Origin: Exobacillus caeni
GTDB lineage: Bacteria > Bacillota > Bacilli > Bacillales > Guptibacillaceae
DNA length: 64,000 nt
Assembly (NCBI RefSeq): GCF_005747095.1
Contig: NZ_SWLG01000017.1
Span: 1 to 64,000, forward strand
Direction of reading: 5' to 3'
Positions 8,595-18,806 of this stretch are shown one piece after another. Below the pieces are notes generated by a model. It was not told the origin of the DNA and did not search any database. It saw nothing but the letters and a program-made list of their open reading frames with translations. Made by a program: the position numbers and the translations under genes. How positions within the stretch are numbered: position 1 is the stretch's first letter; each line of letters starts with the position of its first letter.

Positions 8595-8632
8595 GGGGCT
8601 GACACTTTGCTTTTAAGTCAGCCTCTTTTTAT
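8595..8632 (+). terminator. Terminator of gsaB
   Basis: GGCTGAC (8598-8604) pairs with GTCAGCC and is followed by TCTTTTT. It lies 15 bp after the stop codon. Confidence 0.85.
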
Positions 8633-8704
8633 TATTTCCATTACTTTCTTTATCCGTTTTTTCTAGCTGACATAAGGGAAACAAATAACTATCCAAAAAT
8701 TAGA

Positions 8705-8733
8705 TTGCTTATCTTTTGAAAAAGTTGTATAGT
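8705..8733 (+). promoter_or_regulatory. Candidate promoter for ygaE
   Basis: TTGCTT at 8705-8710, 17 bp spacer, TATAGT at 8728-8733. A hairpin (GCTTTTACAG type, about 8755-8781) lies in the resulting leader before the ATG. Confidence 0.4.
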
Positions 8734-8811
8734 ACGTTCGATACTGTTGAAAATGCTCTTTTACGCATTCTCTGTAAAAGCACTATGTTTTCAGAAAGGA
8801 TTATATAATTA

Positions 8812-9885
8812 ATGAAACTTGGAGCTCGAATATTAAAAACAGGTATTGCGATTACTCTGGCTCTATATATAGCATCCTTGTTGAATCTTAATCCTCCTGC
8901 CTTTGCAGGAGTTGCTGCATTATTTGCGATTCAGCCTTCGATCTACAGATCTTATCAGACCATCCTTGAACAGATCCAGGCTAACATTATCGGTGCCGTT
9001 TTTGCTGTAGTATTTGTACTTATGTTCGGTAACGGCCCATTCGTAGTAGGTCTGGTCGCCATTATAACGATCGGAATCATGATCAAGCTAAAGATCGAAA
9101 AGACAATACCGCTTGCAGTCGTGACCGTTATTTTAATTATGGGAACACCTGAAGAAAGCTTTATAGCGTTTGCTTCTAACCGCTTTCTGGTTATTATGGT
9201 TGGCGTTTTGTGTTCATTTGTCGTTAACCTGGTTTTTATTCCGCCTAAATACGAAACCAAACTGTATAACAAAATCGTAAGCAACATGGGGTATATTACC
9301 CAGTGGATCCGCCTTGCAACTAGAAACGATGCCGAACATAAAGTTTTAAAAGAGAATCTTAATAAACTAAAGGAAGATATGCTAAAAAGCGACCAATATT
9401 ATTTGCTCTATAAAGAAGAAAGGGATTATTTAAAAAAGTATGACTACACAAAAGGCCGAAAACTAGTTTTATTCCGCCAAATGCATATAACTAATGATAA
9501 AGCACTCGCGATCCTGAAAAATCTCGACCTACATGATGTTCAATTAAAAGAAATGCCGGATTTATTTCAAAAGGAAATACAGGTCCATCTGGATAACCTG
9601 ACAAGCTATCATGAGCGCATTCTTTTAAAATATATAGGTAAAGTACGAAACCAGTCACCGGAACAGTTGCTAAGCGAAATTAATGAAGGAGAAAAATCCC
9701 TCACAGAAGCATACGTAGAATTTTACAATCATAAAAATGTAGAGCAATGCAAGTGGATGACCATCTTCCCGCTCATCGGGCTAATAATCGATTACAGTGA
9801 TGAATTAGAGCACCTCGATAAGTTAGTGGACAGCTTCTACAGTTACCACCAGGATGATAATGAAGTTGAAATCAATATAGAGTGA
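8812..9885 (+). CDS. ygaE: YgaE-like aromatic acid exporter family (FUSC/DUF939) membrane protein
   Basis: A 357-aa protein with about six transmembrane helices in residues 1-150, then a long charged helical cytoplasmic half. It matches the ArAE_1/DUF939 group, whose N-terminal unit includes the conserved ALFAIQPSIYRSYQT segment seen here. B. subtilis YgaE, also located next to gsaB, is of similar length. The transported compound is not known. ATG 8812 has an AAAGGA site. It is convergent with the peptide importer operon and shares a terminator with it. Confidence 0.85.
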   Translation: MKLGARILKTGIAITLALYIASLLNLNPPAFAGVAALFAIQPSIYRSYQTILEQIQANIIGAVFAVVFVLMFGNGPFVVGLVAIITIGIMIKLKIEKTIPLAVVTVILIMGTPEESFIAFASNRFLVIMVGVLCSFVVNLVFIPPKYETKLYNKIVSNMGYITQWIRLATRNDAEHKVLKENLNKLKEDMLKSDQYYLLYKEERDYLKKYDYTKGRKLVLFRQMHITNDKALAILKNLDLHDVQLKEMPDLFQKEIQVHLDNLTSYHERILLKYIGKVRNQSPEQLLSEINEGEKSLTEAYVEFYNHKNVEQCKWMTIFPLIGLIIDYSDELEHLDKLVDSFYSYHQDDNEVEINIE

Positions 9886-9899
9886 CACACGACAAAAAC

Positions 9900-9937
9900 A
9901 AAAAGCGGGTCAGCACCTTTTGCTGATCCGCTTTCAC
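9900..9937. terminator. Bidirectional terminator ygaE / peptide importer operon
   Basis: Arms AAAGCGGGTCAGCA (9902-9915) and TGCTGATCCGCTTT (9921-9934), nearly perfect, between two convergent transcription units. Confidence 0.88.
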
Positions 9938-9947
9938 TTGTGTAATG

Positions 9948-10859
9948 TTAGTTTTTCATTCTCGGATCGAGTGCGTCACGCAATCCGTCACCCATCAGGT
10001 TAAAGCCTAGAACTGTGAGCATGATTGCAAGACCCGGGAAAAATACTGTCCATGGCGCTTGAATAATGTACTGTCTTGAGTCTGCAAGCATTTTACCCCA
10101 CTCAGGTTGAGGAGGCTGAGCTCCCAGTCCCAGGAACCCAAGTGCCGCCGCTTCAATAATGGCTGTAGCAATAGCAAGTGTTCCCTGTACAATAATTGGC
10201 GCAATACTATTAGGAAGAACATGGCTGAATAAAATTCTTCCATTACTCATTCCGATAGCTTTTGCGGACATAATGTATTCTTCCTCTTTAACACTCAACA
10301 CCCTCGAACGTACTAGCCTTCCGAAGTTTGGAATGTTGATGATCGCAATAGCGATAAGGGCATTTCTTAAAGAAGGTCCAAGAACAGCTACTACCGCAAT
10401 CGCTAATAAAATACTTGGAAATGCAAGCATGATATCAAAAATTCTAGATATGATCGTATCTACCCATCTGCCAAAGTATCCGGCGATAATGCCTAAGAGA
10501 CTTCCGACAACCGCAGAACCTAATACCGCAAAAAAACCGACCCACAGCGAGATTCTAGCTCCAAATATCACTCGTGATAAAATATCCCGGCCAAAATCAT
10601 CTGTACCAAACCAGTGTTCTGAGGAAGGAGCTAAGTTTTTGTCTGCTAAACTTTGTTCATTCATCCCATAGGGAGCGATAAAATCTGCAAGTAAAGCCAT
10701 CAAAATAAATAGAAGGACGATTACTGCGCCGGTGATGGCTAGCTTATTCTTTTTAAATGACTTCCAGGCTTCTAGCCATGGTGATGAAACCTTTTCTTCC
10801 ACCTCGAATCCCGGATGGTCCGGTGGAAGCTTCTGTTTTTCGGGAGCCAATTCAGGCAT
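9948..10859 (-). CDS. Oligopeptide/dipeptide ABC transporter permease, DppC/OppC type
   Basis: A 303-aa inner-membrane permease. The N-terminal cytoplasmic tail is followed by six helices. The periplasmic-side signature GTDDFGRDILSRVIFGARISL and the coupling EAA loop with AALGFLGLG are typical of DppC/OppC. A strong AAAGGAGGGG site precedes ATG 10859. It is the last gene of the operon and pairs with the DppB-type permease upstream to form the membrane channel. Confidence 0.93.
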   Translation of the reverse strand: MPELAPEKQKLPPDHPGFEVEEKVSSPWLEAWKSFKKNKLAITGAVIVLLFILMALLADFIAPYGMNEQSLADKNLAPSSEHWFGTDDFGRDILSRVIFGARISLWVGFFAVLGSAVVGSLLGIIAGYFGRWVDTIISRIFDIMLAFPSILLAIAVVAVLGPSLRNALIAIAIINIPNFGRLVRSRVLSVKEEEYIMSAKAIGMSNGRILFSHVLPNSIAPIIVQGTLAIATAIIEAAALGFLGLGAQPPQPEWGKMLADSRQYIIQAPWTVFFPGLAIMLTVLGFNLMGDGLRDALDPRMKN

Positions 10860-10904
10860 ATTTACCCCTCCTTTATCAATACTTCCTCTTTCTTTGCTTT
10901 AACT

Positions 10905-11909
10905 CTAGTTATATTTAATTCTTGGATCAAAGGCAGCGTACAGGAGGTCTACAATTAAGTTGATAAAAACAAAGATTGTAGCTACTACTAAAATACCTGA
11001 CTGTATAACTGGATAGTCCCTGAAGCCAATCGCATCATAGATATACGTTCCTATTCCCGGCCAGCCAAAGATCGTTTCTGTCAGGATCGCTCCTCCCAAT
11101 AATAGGCCGGATTGGAGGCCGATAACAGTTAACACTGGAATAATGGCATTTTTCAAAGAATGTTTATATACTACCAAAAACATTGACTGCCCCTTCGCTC
11201 TGGCAGTTCTAATATAATCCGATTTCATAACTTCTAGCATACTTGAACGAGTCATTCTTGCAATGATCGCCATCGGAATGGTTCCAAGAGCGATACTAGG
11301 AAGTATTAAATGCTTAAACGCCGTAACGAACTGGTCAAATCTGCCCTGTATCAACGTATCGATTAAATAAAGATTGGTGATCGCTTCAATCGGGTTTCGG
11401 ACATCTTCTCTTCCAGTAGAAGGAAGCCAGCCCAACTCGATTGAGAAACCCCATTGTTCCATCAATCCCAGCCAGAAGATCGGCATCGAAACACCCACAA
11501 GCGCAATAAACATCGCAAGGTAGTCAAACCACGAATTCTGGAACCATGCACTTATAATTCCTGCATTCACTCCGATGACGACCGCTATAACCATTGCTAC
11601 AAAAGAGAGCTCTATTGTGGCCGCGAGGTAATTCCAGATTTCCCCGCTTATTGCAGAGCTTGTCCGAAGAGAGGTACCAAGATCCCCTGTCAAAATCCCC
11701 TTAATATAGTCAAAATATTGCACATACCAGGGGTTATCCAATCCCAGCTCTTTTGTTAATGATGCTACCGCTTCTTTAGAAGCCTGCTGTCCCAGGATTA
11801 CCTGTGCAGGATTACCAGGAATCGCCCGAATTAAGGAAAAAACAATGAGGGTCATTCCAATGAGTACGGGTATAAGCATTAAAATACGTCTGATCGTATA
11901 GGAAAACAT
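10905..11909 (-). CDS. Oligopeptide/dipeptide ABC transporter permease, DppB/OppB type
   Basis: A 334-aa permease starting with the family pattern TIRRILMLIPVLIGMTLIVF, then six helices. It has the ARMTRSSMLEVMKSDYIRTA coupling loop and the C-terminal FAAFDPRI-like end (here YAAFDPRIKYN). ATG 11909 is preferred to the upstream ATG 11933 because GAGGTGA lies 8 bp before it. A strong stem-loop sits between this gene and the binding-protein gene before it. Confidence 0.93.
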   Translation of the reverse strand: MFSYTIRRILMLIPVLIGMTLIVFSLIRAIPGNPAQVILGQQASKEAVASLTKELGLDNPWYVQYFDYIKGILTGDLGTSLRTSSAISGEIWNYLAATIELSFVAMVIAVVIGVNAGIISAWFQNSWFDYLAMFIALVGVSMPIFWLGLMEQWGFSIELGWLPSTGREDVRNPIEAITNLYLIDTLIQGRFDQFVTAFKHLILPSIALGTIPMAIIARMTRSSMLEVMKSDYIRTARAKGQSMFLVVYKHSLKNAIIPVLTVIGLQSGLLLGGAILTETIFGWPGIGTYIYDAIGFRDYPVIQSGILVVATIFVFINLIVDLLYAAFDPRIKYN

Positions 11910-11936
11910 CGAGAAAATCACCTCTTTTTTCATATA

Positions 11937-11965
11937 GAGAGGGGAGTGCTATCCACTCCCCTCTC
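11937..11965 (-). terminator. Intra-operon stem-loop after the binding-protein gene
   Basis: Perfect 12-bp arms GAGAGGGGAGTG (11937-11948) and CACTCCCCTCTC (11954-11965) with a 5-nt loop. No T run follows on the reverse strand (TATATG instead). It is therefore better read as an mRNA-stabilising or partial-attenuation element that raises binding-protein output over the permeases. Confidence 0.75.
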
Positions 11966-11973
11966 ACGGTTAA

Positions 11974-13602
11974 TTATTCAAAGTACACTTTTGTCAGGTA
12001 GTCAGAACCAGTTGGATGTGGAGTAAAGCCTTTGATGTTACTTTTTCCGCCAAGTGCTGGTTCAGAGTGTACTAGTGGCACCCATGGAGCGTCTTCATGA
12101 ATGATTTCTTGTGCCTTTTTATAAAGTTCTTTACGCTTTTCTTCATCCGGAGTAGACTGAGCTTTAACTAAGATCTCATGAAGCTCAGCGTTGGAATATC
12201 TGGAGTAGTTATTGCTTCCGATATTGTCCTGGTCAAGAAGAACATAAAGGAAGTTATCTGCGTCTCCGTTATCCCCGGTCCAGCCTAATAAGAAAGCAGG
12301 TGCTTCTCCGGCCTGGGCCTTTTCAAGGTATGTTGCCCACTCATAAGATACGATGTTTACGTCTACACCGATCTTTTTGAAGTTAGCCTGGATCGCTTCA
12401 GCGATTTTCTTTCCATCCGGCATGTACGGACGAGGAACTGGCATCGCCCAGAGATCCATCTTAAATCCATCAGGATACCCGGCTTCTTCTAATAATTTTT
12501 TCGCTTTATCTAGATCAAACTCATATTTTTCGATTTCGTCGTTATAAGCTTCGATAACTGGCGGTAACGGGTTTTTGGCAGGTTCTGCCTGTCCTTCGTA
12601 AAACGCATCGATAAGCGCTTGCTTGTCAACAGCATGGTTTAGAGCCTGACGAACCTTTTTGTTGTTGAACGGTTCTTTTTCAACGTTAAATCCAAGGTAA
12701 CCAACGTTCATAGAAGGGCGGAAGAATACTTGTAAATTATCATCACCTTTAATCCCTTCCACATCACTAGGGTTCACGCCATCCATCAAGTCGATTTCAC
12801 CTGTTTTCAATGCGTTCAGACGAGCTGAGTTGTCAGGAATAGCACGGAAAATAACTCTGTCTAGCTTCGGATAACCATCCATCCAGTAATCCTCATTTTT
12901 CTCAACTACAATTCGATCGTTTCTTTTCCATTCTTTAAATTTGAATGGACCAGTTCCTACAGGATTTTCACCGAATTTGTCGCCCTGCTTTTCAAGTGCA
13001 TCCGGGCTTGCGATCGCAAACGGAGACATCGCAAGGTTTTTCAAGAACGGTGCCTGCGGTCTATTTAGCGTAAATTCTACAGTATAATCATCTACTGCTT
13101 TAACCTCTTTAATGACATGGCCTTCATCGCCCTTAAATCCACCGAACATGGAAGCATAGTAAGCGAATTTACCTTTTTGATCCTGTCCCGCATTCATCCA
13201 GCGGTCGAAGTTATAAACTACTGCATCTGCATTAAAGTCTGTTCCATCATGGAACTTTACACCTTCACGAAGCTTTAAAGTGTATTTCAGACCATCATCT
13301 GAAACTTTCCATTCAGTTGCAAGTCCTTCATTAATGGAAGTATCTTGATCTCCATATGTTACCAGAGTGTCAAAGATATTCTTTGTAACTTTAAATGATT
13401 CACCATCAGTTACAATCGCCGGGTCAAGTGCAACAGAGTCGCCTCCACGGCCAAACACTAATGTTTTTTGGGTTGAGCCCCCATCATCCGAGTTCCCGGA
13501 TGAAGAATCATTGCTTCCGTTTTCTGAGCTGCTACATCCTGCTAAAGCGATAGAAAGAACCATCAGCATGGAGAGCATTAGCAAAAAGCCTTTTTTCTTC
13601 AT
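11974..13602 (-). CDS. Peptide ABC transporter substrate-binding lipoprotein (SBP_bac_5)
   Basis: A 542-aa extracytoplasmic binding protein. It has a signal peptide with lipobox LAGC (Cys about residue 23) followed by a Ser/Asn/Gly-rich linker. The SBP_bac_5 family segment begins FKVTKNIFDTLVTYGD, then EGLATEWKVSDDGLKYTLKLREGVKFHDG. Family members bind peptides, but also nickel or heme; the specificity cannot be read here. Its position third in an oppD-oppF-SBP-dppB-dppC order is unusual but coherent. Confidence 0.93.
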   Translation of the reverse strand: MKKKGFLLMLSMLMVLSIALAGCSSSENGSNDSSSGNSDDGGSTQKTLVFGRGGDSVALDPAIVTDGESFKVTKNIFDTLVTYGDQDTSINEGLATEWKVSDDGLKYTLKLREGVKFHDGTDFNADAVVYNFDRWMNAGQDQKGKFAYYASMFGGFKGDEGHVIKEVKAVDDYTVEFTLNRPQAPFLKNLAMSPFAIASPDALEKQGDKFGENPVGTGPFKFKEWKRNDRIVVEKNEDYWMDGYPKLDRVIFRAIPDNSARLNALKTGEIDLMDGVNPSDVEGIKGDDNLQVFFRPSMNVGYLGFNVEKEPFNNKKVRQALNHAVDKQALIDAFYEGQAEPAKNPLPPVIEAYNDEIEKYEFDLDKAKKLLEEAGYPDGFKMDLWAMPVPRPYMPDGKKIAEAIQANFKKIGVDVNIVSYEWATYLEKAQAGEAPAFLLGWTGDNGDADNFLYVLLDQDNIGSNNYSRYSNAELHEILVKAQSTPDEEKRKELYKKAQEIIHEDAPWVPLVHSEPALGGKSNIKGFTPHPTGSDYLTKVYFE

Positions 13603-13637
13603 TCTCTTTCCCCCTCATTTTTTTTACTTAATCTATT

Positions 13638-14615
13638 TCACTTGTCTTCATCATACAGATGACAAGCTACATAGTGACCTTCATCATCTTCCCTAAAAGC
13701 TGGATTAACTGATTTACAAATGTCCATTGCTTCCGGACATCTCGTATGGAACGGACAACCTTTTGGAGGGTTTGACGGACTTGGCACATCCCCTCTCAAA
13801 ACGATTCGCTCTTGCTCAAATTCAGGGTCAGCAATCGGAACCGCTGAAAGCAATGCCCTTGTATAAGGATGTTTTGGATTAGCATAAAGCTTATCGCTTT
13901 CTGTTAGTTCAACAAGTTGTCCAAGGTACATCACTCCAACACGATCACTTATATGTTTAACAACACTCAGATCATGGGCAATAAATAAATAAGTTAAGTT
14001 AAACTCATTTTGAAGGTCTTCGAGTAAATTCAAAACCTGTGATTGAATGGAAACGTCCAGTGCAGAAACCGGCTCATCCGCGATAATAAGCTTTGGTTTC
14101 ACGGCAAGTGCACGCGCGATTCCGATTCTTTGCCTTTGCCCGCCGCTGAATTGATGGGCATATCGTTTTGCATGGTAGCTGTTCAATCCAACTACTTCCA
14201 ACAATTCCCGAACCCGTTTTTTTCTTTCAGCAGATGTACCCATCTTATGGACGATCATCGGTTCTTCAATTATTCTTTCAACAGTATGCCTTGGATTTAA
14301 AGACGCGAACGGATCCTGGAAAACCATCTGCATGTCACGTCTCATTTTTCGCATTTCTCTTCCGGAAAGCGAAGTTACTTCTTTTCCATCAAAAGTGATC
14401 GTCCCTTCAGTAGGTTCAATCAGCCTTAAAAGGGATCTGCCTGTGGTCGATTTTCCGCATCCACTTTCGCCGACCAGGCCAAGTGTTTCTCCTTTATTGA
14501 TATAAAAAGATACACCATTGATCGCCTTTACCTGGCCAACTTGCCTCCCTAAAATTCCGCCTTTAATAGGAAAATATTTCTTTAAGTCCTGTACCTCTAA
14601 TAGTTTTTCAGTCAC
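13638..14615 (-). CDS. Peptide ABC transporter ATP-binding protein, OppF/DppF type
   Basis: A 325-aa ATPase with Walker [10 protein letters not shown], signature [15 protein letters not shown], Walker [13 protein letters not shown] and H-loop [12 protein letters not shown]. The C-terminal OppD/F domain carries clustered cysteines ([14 protein letters not shown], then a later C). These are known in this family to hold an iron-sulfur cluster in some members. It begins at GTG 14615 with AGGAGG upstream, 11 bp after the OppD stop. Confidence 0.94.
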   Translation of the reverse strand: MTEKLLEVQDLKKYFPIKGGILGRQVGQVKAINGVSFYINKGETLGLVGESGCGKSTTGRSLLRLIEPTEGTITFDGKEVTSLSGREMRKMRRDMQMVFQDPFASLNPRHTVERIIEEPMIVHKMGTSAERKKRVRELLEVVGLNSYHAKRYAHQFSGGQRQRIGIARALAVKPKLIIADEPVSALDVSIQSQVLNLLEDLQNEFNLTYLFIAHDLSVVKHISDRVGVMYLGQLVELTESDKLYANPKHPYTRALLSAVPIADPEFEQERIVLRGDVPSPSNPPKGCPFHTRCPEAMDICKSVNPAFREDDEGHYVACHLYDEDK

Positions 14616-14626
14616 GGTTCTACCTC

Positions 14627-15601
14627 CTAGTCATGATGCAGCCAGCAGCTTACTTTTTGCCCTTCATCCCCTGCTTCAAGCAAAGCCGGAGTTTCCGACA
14701 CGCATCGATCGAATGCATGTTCACATCTTGGAGCAAATGGACAGCCTACTTTTATGCTGCCAGGCTTCTGGACGCTTCCAGGAATTGAATATAACCGCTC
14801 TCTTTTGCTGGTCATATCAGGTACTGATTTAATTAAGCCAACTGTATAAGGATGCTTGGGCTCCTTAAAAATCTGCTTAACAGTACCTTCTTCAACGATA
14901 TTTCCTGAATACATTACAGCTACTCGCTGGCACATTTCCGCTACTACACCAAGGTCATGGGTGATCAGCATGATAGCAGTGCCCCTGTTTTTGTTCAGGT
15001 CTTTCATCAATTCTAAGATCTGCGCCTGGATTGTTACATCAAGAGCAGTGGTAGGTTCGTCCGCAATCAGTACTTCAGGGTCGCATGCCATCGCCATCGC
15101 AATCATGACACGCTGTCTCATCCCCCCGGATAATTGATGCGGATATTCATCTATCAATTCTTCTGCCCGAGGCAGTCCTACTAGTTTTAGAATCTCAACA
15201 GCCCGCGCTTTCGCTTTCTTTTTATCCCATTTGTTGTGTAACCGGATGGCTTCGATAAGCTGGTTACCAATCGTAAACACAGGATTTAGAGAGGTCATCG
15301 GCTCCTGGAATATCATTGCTATTTCATTTCCGCGTATTTGGCGCATTCTCTTTTCAGAAGCATTCACAAGATTTTCATCTTTAAAATTTATTTCTCCTCC
15401 TACGATTTTACCAGGAGGCTTTGGAACCAGGCCCATCACAGAAAGAGATGTTACGCTTTTTCCACTGCCAGATTCTCCTACAATCCCCAAAACTTCCCCT
15501 TTATCTACATGGAAATCTACTTTATTAACTGCTGGAATTTCTCCGTCATCAGTAAAGAAGTGGGTTTGCAAGCCCTTTACTTCTAAGATTGTCTCCCCCA
15601 A
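14627..15601 (-). CDS. Peptide ABC transporter ATP-binding protein, OppD/DppD type
   Basis: A 324-aa ATPase with Walker A GESGSGKS, signature [16 protein letters not shown], Walker [13 protein letters not shown] and H-loop [11 protein letters not shown]. The C-terminal [14 protein letters not shown] motif is typical of the family. The only reasonable start is TTG 15601, with AAGGTG 7 bp upstream. It is the first gene of the five-gene importer operon. Upstream is a TTGACA at about 15692 on the reverse strand, but no convincing -10 at standard spacing. Confidence 0.93.
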   Translation of the reverse strand: MGETILEVKGLQTHFFTDDGEIPAVNKVDFHVDKGEVLGIVGESGSGKSVTSLSVMGLVPKPPGKIVGGEINFKDENLVNASEKRMRQIRGNEIAMIFQEPMTSLNPVFTIGNQLIEAIRLHNKWDKKKAKARAVEILKLVGLPRAEELIDEYPHQLSGGMRQRVMIAMAMACDPEVLIADEPTTALDVTIQAQILELMKDLNKNRGTAIMLITHDLGVVAEMCQRVAVMYSGNIVEEGTVKQIFKEPKHPYTVGLIKSVPDMTSKRERLYSIPGSVQKPGSIKVGCPFAPRCEHAFDRCVSETPALLEAGDEGQKVSCWLHHD

Positions 15602-15782
15602 GTTCCCACACCTTTCACATAATTTTTAATTAACGGAAATGACTGAATGCTTTTAATACTTAATAATTATTGCATTAAATCTCCGCTTTATCAATGTCAA
15701 ATATTGTGGAAATTTATCATTATTCCCACTATTTTATTTATTTGGTAAATTTGAACCAGGTAATAATGCCTGTAAAATAACC

Positions 15783-15811
15783 AAAAAAAGAGAACAGCCT
15801 GTGCTGCTCTC
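15783..15811 (-). terminator. Terminator of ygaD
   Basis: GAGAACAGC (15790-15798) pairs with GCTGCTCTC (15803-15811) with one mismatch. It is followed on the reverse strand by a seven-T run, just past the ygaD stop. Confidence 0.88.
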
Positions 15812-15815
15812 CTGG

Positions 15816-17561
15816 TTAAGAAAGGTTTTGAACCTGGAACAATTTATGGTAAGCCCCCTGTTTTGCCATAAGTTCCTGATGATGGCCGATTTCGCTGATT
15901 TTTCCGTTTTCGATCACTACGATCCGATCTGCATGGGTAATTGTTGCAAGACGGTGGGCCACAATAAAGGTCGTTCTTTCTCTCGCTAATTTCTCCAGAG
16001 ACTCTTGAATCAGGTGCTCGCTTTCTAAATCGAGGGCAGAAGTAGCTTCATCAAGGATGAGCAGCGGAGGATTCTTCAGAAACACCCTGGCGATAGCGAT
16101 CCGCTGTTTTTGGCCCCCTGATAATTTAACGCCTCTTTCGCCTACTTTTGTATCATAACCTTCAGGGAGATTCATAATAAATCCATGGGCGTTGGCAGCC
16201 CTGGCGGCTCGTTCAACTTCTTCATCGGTAGCCTCCGGATTCCCCATTAAAATATTCATTTTAACCGACTCGCTAAAAAGTACGTTATCCTGTAGAACCA
16301 TTCCGATTTTATCTCTTAGCGTCCTCACCTGGAAGTTACGGATATCTTCACCGTCAAGGTAAATCGTCCCATCTGTCACATCATAGAAACGCGGGATCAA
16401 GCTGACAAGCGAAGATTTCCCTCCCCCGCTCATCCCTACAAGCGCAATTGTTTCACCAGTCTGGACATTTAAGTTGATATCCTTTAAAACTGGCTGTTCA
16501 TCTTCATTATATTTAAAAGAGACATGGTCAAAATTAACATTCCCCTTCACATTTTTTAACGGCACTGCATCTGGGGTATCTTTAATATCATATTCTTCAT
16601 CCATAAATTCGAAAACCCTGTCCATTGATGCGATCGATTGTGTTAGGGTTGTTGAAGAGTTAACAAGTCTTCGGAGCGGATTATATAAGCGATCCATATA
16701 AGTAACAAACGCGACCATCGCACCGATTGTCAGGCCCTGGCTTACCACTAAATACCCGGAAAAGCCGATAACAAGCAGAGGCGCAATATCTGTTATTGTA
16801 TTTACAGTAGCAAATGTTTTCGCATTCCATCGCGTGTGGTTTAATGCTTTCTCAAGAAAGTTTGAGTTTCGTTTATCAAATTGCTCCTGTTCATAATCTT
16901 CTAATGCAAAGCTGCGGATTACCGTCATCCCCTGCACTCTTTCATGTAAATGTCCCTGCACTTCAGCAAGTGCCTGTGAACGGTTTCGAGTAAGCTGGCG
17001 TAAACGCGCATAAAAATATTTAACCGCAAATCCGTAAAAAGGCAATAAACAAATTGCTATCAACGTTAACCAGACATTCATCGTTAGCATAATTCCAATC
17101 ACAATCAGGATTGTGATCATATCCAGCCAGACATTCATCAATCCGGTTATTACAAACGTTTTTGTTTGCTCCACATCATTGATTACCCTTGAAATAATCT
17201 CTCCTGCCTTATTATTAGCATAAAATCGCAGGCTGAGGTTCTGAATATGTGAAAACATCCGATCACGAATATCATACAGAATCTTGCTGCCGATCCACTG
17301 GGCGTAATATTGCCGGAAGTATTCTACCGGCGGCCGAATAATCGCAAAGATAAACAGGCCGATCCCCATGAGCCAGAACAACTGGTCGATCTTCTCACCC
17401 TTGGTCATGCCGTTCGCATTTATAACATCGTCAATGACATACTTTAGTAAAAGCGGCAACAACAACGGAATTCCGAATTTCAAAATGCCGATTATAATCG
17501 TTATAAATATTTCTTTCCGATACGGAGTAACAAACTTTAAATATCTTTTGATGCTTTCCAG
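15816..17561 (-). CDS. ygaD: YgaD-like ABC transporter, fused membrane and ATPase domains
   Basis: A half-type exporter: six transmembrane helices in about residues 1-320, then an ATPase with Walker [10 protein letters not shown], signature [14 protein letters not shown] and Walker [13 protein letters not shown]. The first in-frame ATG/GTG/TTG-type start (TTG 17483) would delete the first helix. Coding continues upstream to a CTG at 17561, giving [18 protein letters not shown], a clear match to the family N-terminus. AGAGGTG lies 7 bp before that CTG. The resulting 581 aa fits the family, so a CTG start is proposed. The substrate is unknown. Confidence 0.88.
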   Translation of the reverse strand: MESIKRYLKFVTPYRKEIFITIIIGILKFGIPLLLPLLLKYVIDDVINANGMTKGEKIDQLFWLMGIGLFIFAIIRPPVEYFRQYYAQWIGSKILYDIRDRMFSHIQNLSLRFYANNKAGEIISRVINDVEQTKTFVITGLMNVWLDMITILIVIGIMLTMNVWLTLIAICLLPFYGFAVKYFYARLRQLTRNRSQALAEVQGHLHERVQGMTVIRSFALEDYEQEQFDKRNSNFLEKALNHTRWNAKTFATVNTITDIAPLLVIGFSGYLVVSQGLTIGAMVAFVTYMDRLYNPLRRLVNSSTTLTQSIASMDRVFEFMDEEYDIKDTPDAVPLKNVKGNVNFDHVSFKYNEDEQPVLKDINLNVQTGETIALVGMSGGGKSSLVSLIPRFYDVTDGTIYLDGEDIRNFQVRTLRDKIGMVLQDNVLFSESVKMNILMGNPEATDEEVERAARAANAHGFIMNLPEGYDTKVGERGVKLSGGQKQRIAIARVFLKNPPLLILDEATSALDLESEHLIQESLEKLARERTTFIVAHRLATITHADRIVVIENGKISEIGHHQELMAKQGAYHKLFQVQNLS

Positions 17562-17591
17562 ACCAAATCACCTCTGACTACAAAAGTTTAA

Positions 17592-17612
17592 GAGCGCCTT
17601 TTATAGGCGCTC
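17592..17612 (-). terminator. Stem-loop between ygaC and ygaD
   Basis: GAGCGCC (17592-17598) and GGCGCTC (17606-17612), loop TTTTATA, with a modest T-rich stretch on the reverse strand. It may partly end ygaC transcription. Confidence 0.5.
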
Positions 17613-17715
17613 GAAGGCTCTGTAAACTGCTTGGATAAGCTGCAGACAGGTTTATGCAGTTTTCATTCTTAACTCAGCAGCTACAGATGCCTTTTAAAAG
17701 ATACGAGTGGTTTTT

Positions 17716-18243
17716 TTATCGGTACTGTAAAAATTGCTCATACCACTCATCAATAAATCCTGGCTCAAAAGGGCCTTTTCTCTGGTTGATCCAGCTGATC
17801 AGCTGCTTAACGCTTTTCTGAAGAACCCGATCAATCGCCTCAGGATATTCCATTTCTTTTTTATGAAGCGCATACTCGTCTTCATCTAATAATTTATAGG
17901 TCATATCTGGATAAATCTTTATATCTAAATCATAATCAATGTACTTCAATGCTTCTTCATCATGAGTGATAGGCGATCCAAGATTGCAATAATAATATAT
18001 TCCGTCCGTCCTGATCATCCCGATCACATTGAACCAGTTGTCCGGGCTGAAATAGCAGATTGCAGGCTCACGGGTCCGCCATTGTCTGCCATCAGATTCG
18101 GTAACAAGAATGCGATCGTTTCCACCAATGATTTCTTTTGATGTTCCCTTTAGTATAATGGTTTCTTCCCAGGTTCGATGTAAGGTTCCATTATGTTTAT
18201 AACTTTGAATCGGTATTTTCGTTCCGGCCGTAGGGAAACTCAT
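17716..18243 (-). CDS. ygaC: YgaC, DUF402 nucleoside di/triphosphatase family
   Basis: A 175-aa soluble protein matching UPF0374/DUF402, a family that includes a staphylococcal enzyme hydrolysing nucleoside di- and triphosphates. Family hallmarks include [18 protein letters not shown] near the N-terminus and [16 protein letters not shown] core residues ([15 protein letters not shown]). The acidic stretch [13 protein letters not shown] supplies likely metal ligands. Size and order beside ygaD and ygaB match B. subtilis. The cellular substrate is not defined. Confidence 0.88.
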   Translation of the reverse strand: MSFPTAGTKIPIQSYKHNGTLHRTWEETIILKGTSKEIIGGNDRILVTESDGRQWRTREPAICYFSPDNWFNVIGMIRTDGIYYYCNLGSPITHDEEALKYIDYDLDIKIYPDMTYKLLDEDEYALHKKEMEYPEAIDRVLQKSVKQLISWINQRKGPFEPGFIDEWYEQFLQYR

Positions 18244-18431
18244 CTTCTGCTCCTTTCCTAAGAATTCCGGAAATCGATGGACTCCTTGTTAGTATAGGAA
18301 CACATCCTCCTTCTTTCTTAACGCTTTGCATACATTTGCCTTTCCTATTTCCTTTTTCCGTAAATCAAAAACATCATAAAGCTGGCTCTACTTTTATTCC
18401 CTATTATTATAACGTTTAAAAATTGAAAAGA

Positions 18432-18464
18432 AAAACAAAGTGCCACCTTTTTGAAAGGCAGCAC
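18432..18464 (-). terminator. Terminator of ygaB
   Basis: GTGCCACCTTT (18440-18450) pairs with AAGGCAGCAC (18455-18464), followed on the reverse strand by a T-rich run. Confidence 0.75.
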
Positions 18465-18469
18465 CATTT

Positions 18470-18706
18470 TTACACTTTTGTTGTCTTTTGGTAACAGTTG
18501 ATTACTTTTGATATCAAGTTTTCAAAATCAGTCTCCAATTGGGTGAAGGACTGCCTTTTTTCCGTTAATTCACTGACAAGATTATCAATATGGCCGCATT
18601 CTCCGCTTCTTAATCGATGCTCAAGGCCTCTGATCTCTTCTTCTGCCTTTATCATCCTGTCTGCCATTTCTAACTGTTGGTAGATCAGTTCGTTAAATCT
18701 ATCCAT
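18470..18706 (-). CDS. ygaB: YgaB-like small coiled-coil protein
   Basis: A 78-aa charged helical protein from ATG 18706, chosen because GGGGAG lies 8 bp upstream; the frame extends to 18733. The whole length is predicted helix with heptad-like spacing (QLEMADRMIKAEEEIRGLEHRL). It sits where ygaB lies in B. subtilis, between ygaC and sspE. The role is unknown; the name rests on position and size more than on motif identity. Confidence 0.7.
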   Translation of the reverse strand: MDRFNELIYQQLEMADRMIKAEEEIRGLEHRLRSGECGHIDNLVSELTEKRQSFTQLETDFENLISKVINCYQKTTKV

Positions 18707-18806
18707 AAGTCCAACTCCCCTCATTTTCTCCACTAATTGAATTCAAAAAAGCATTACATTATCCTTTGACTAGTTATGTTGAGAAATGAGTAGTTTTGTC
18801 ACACGG

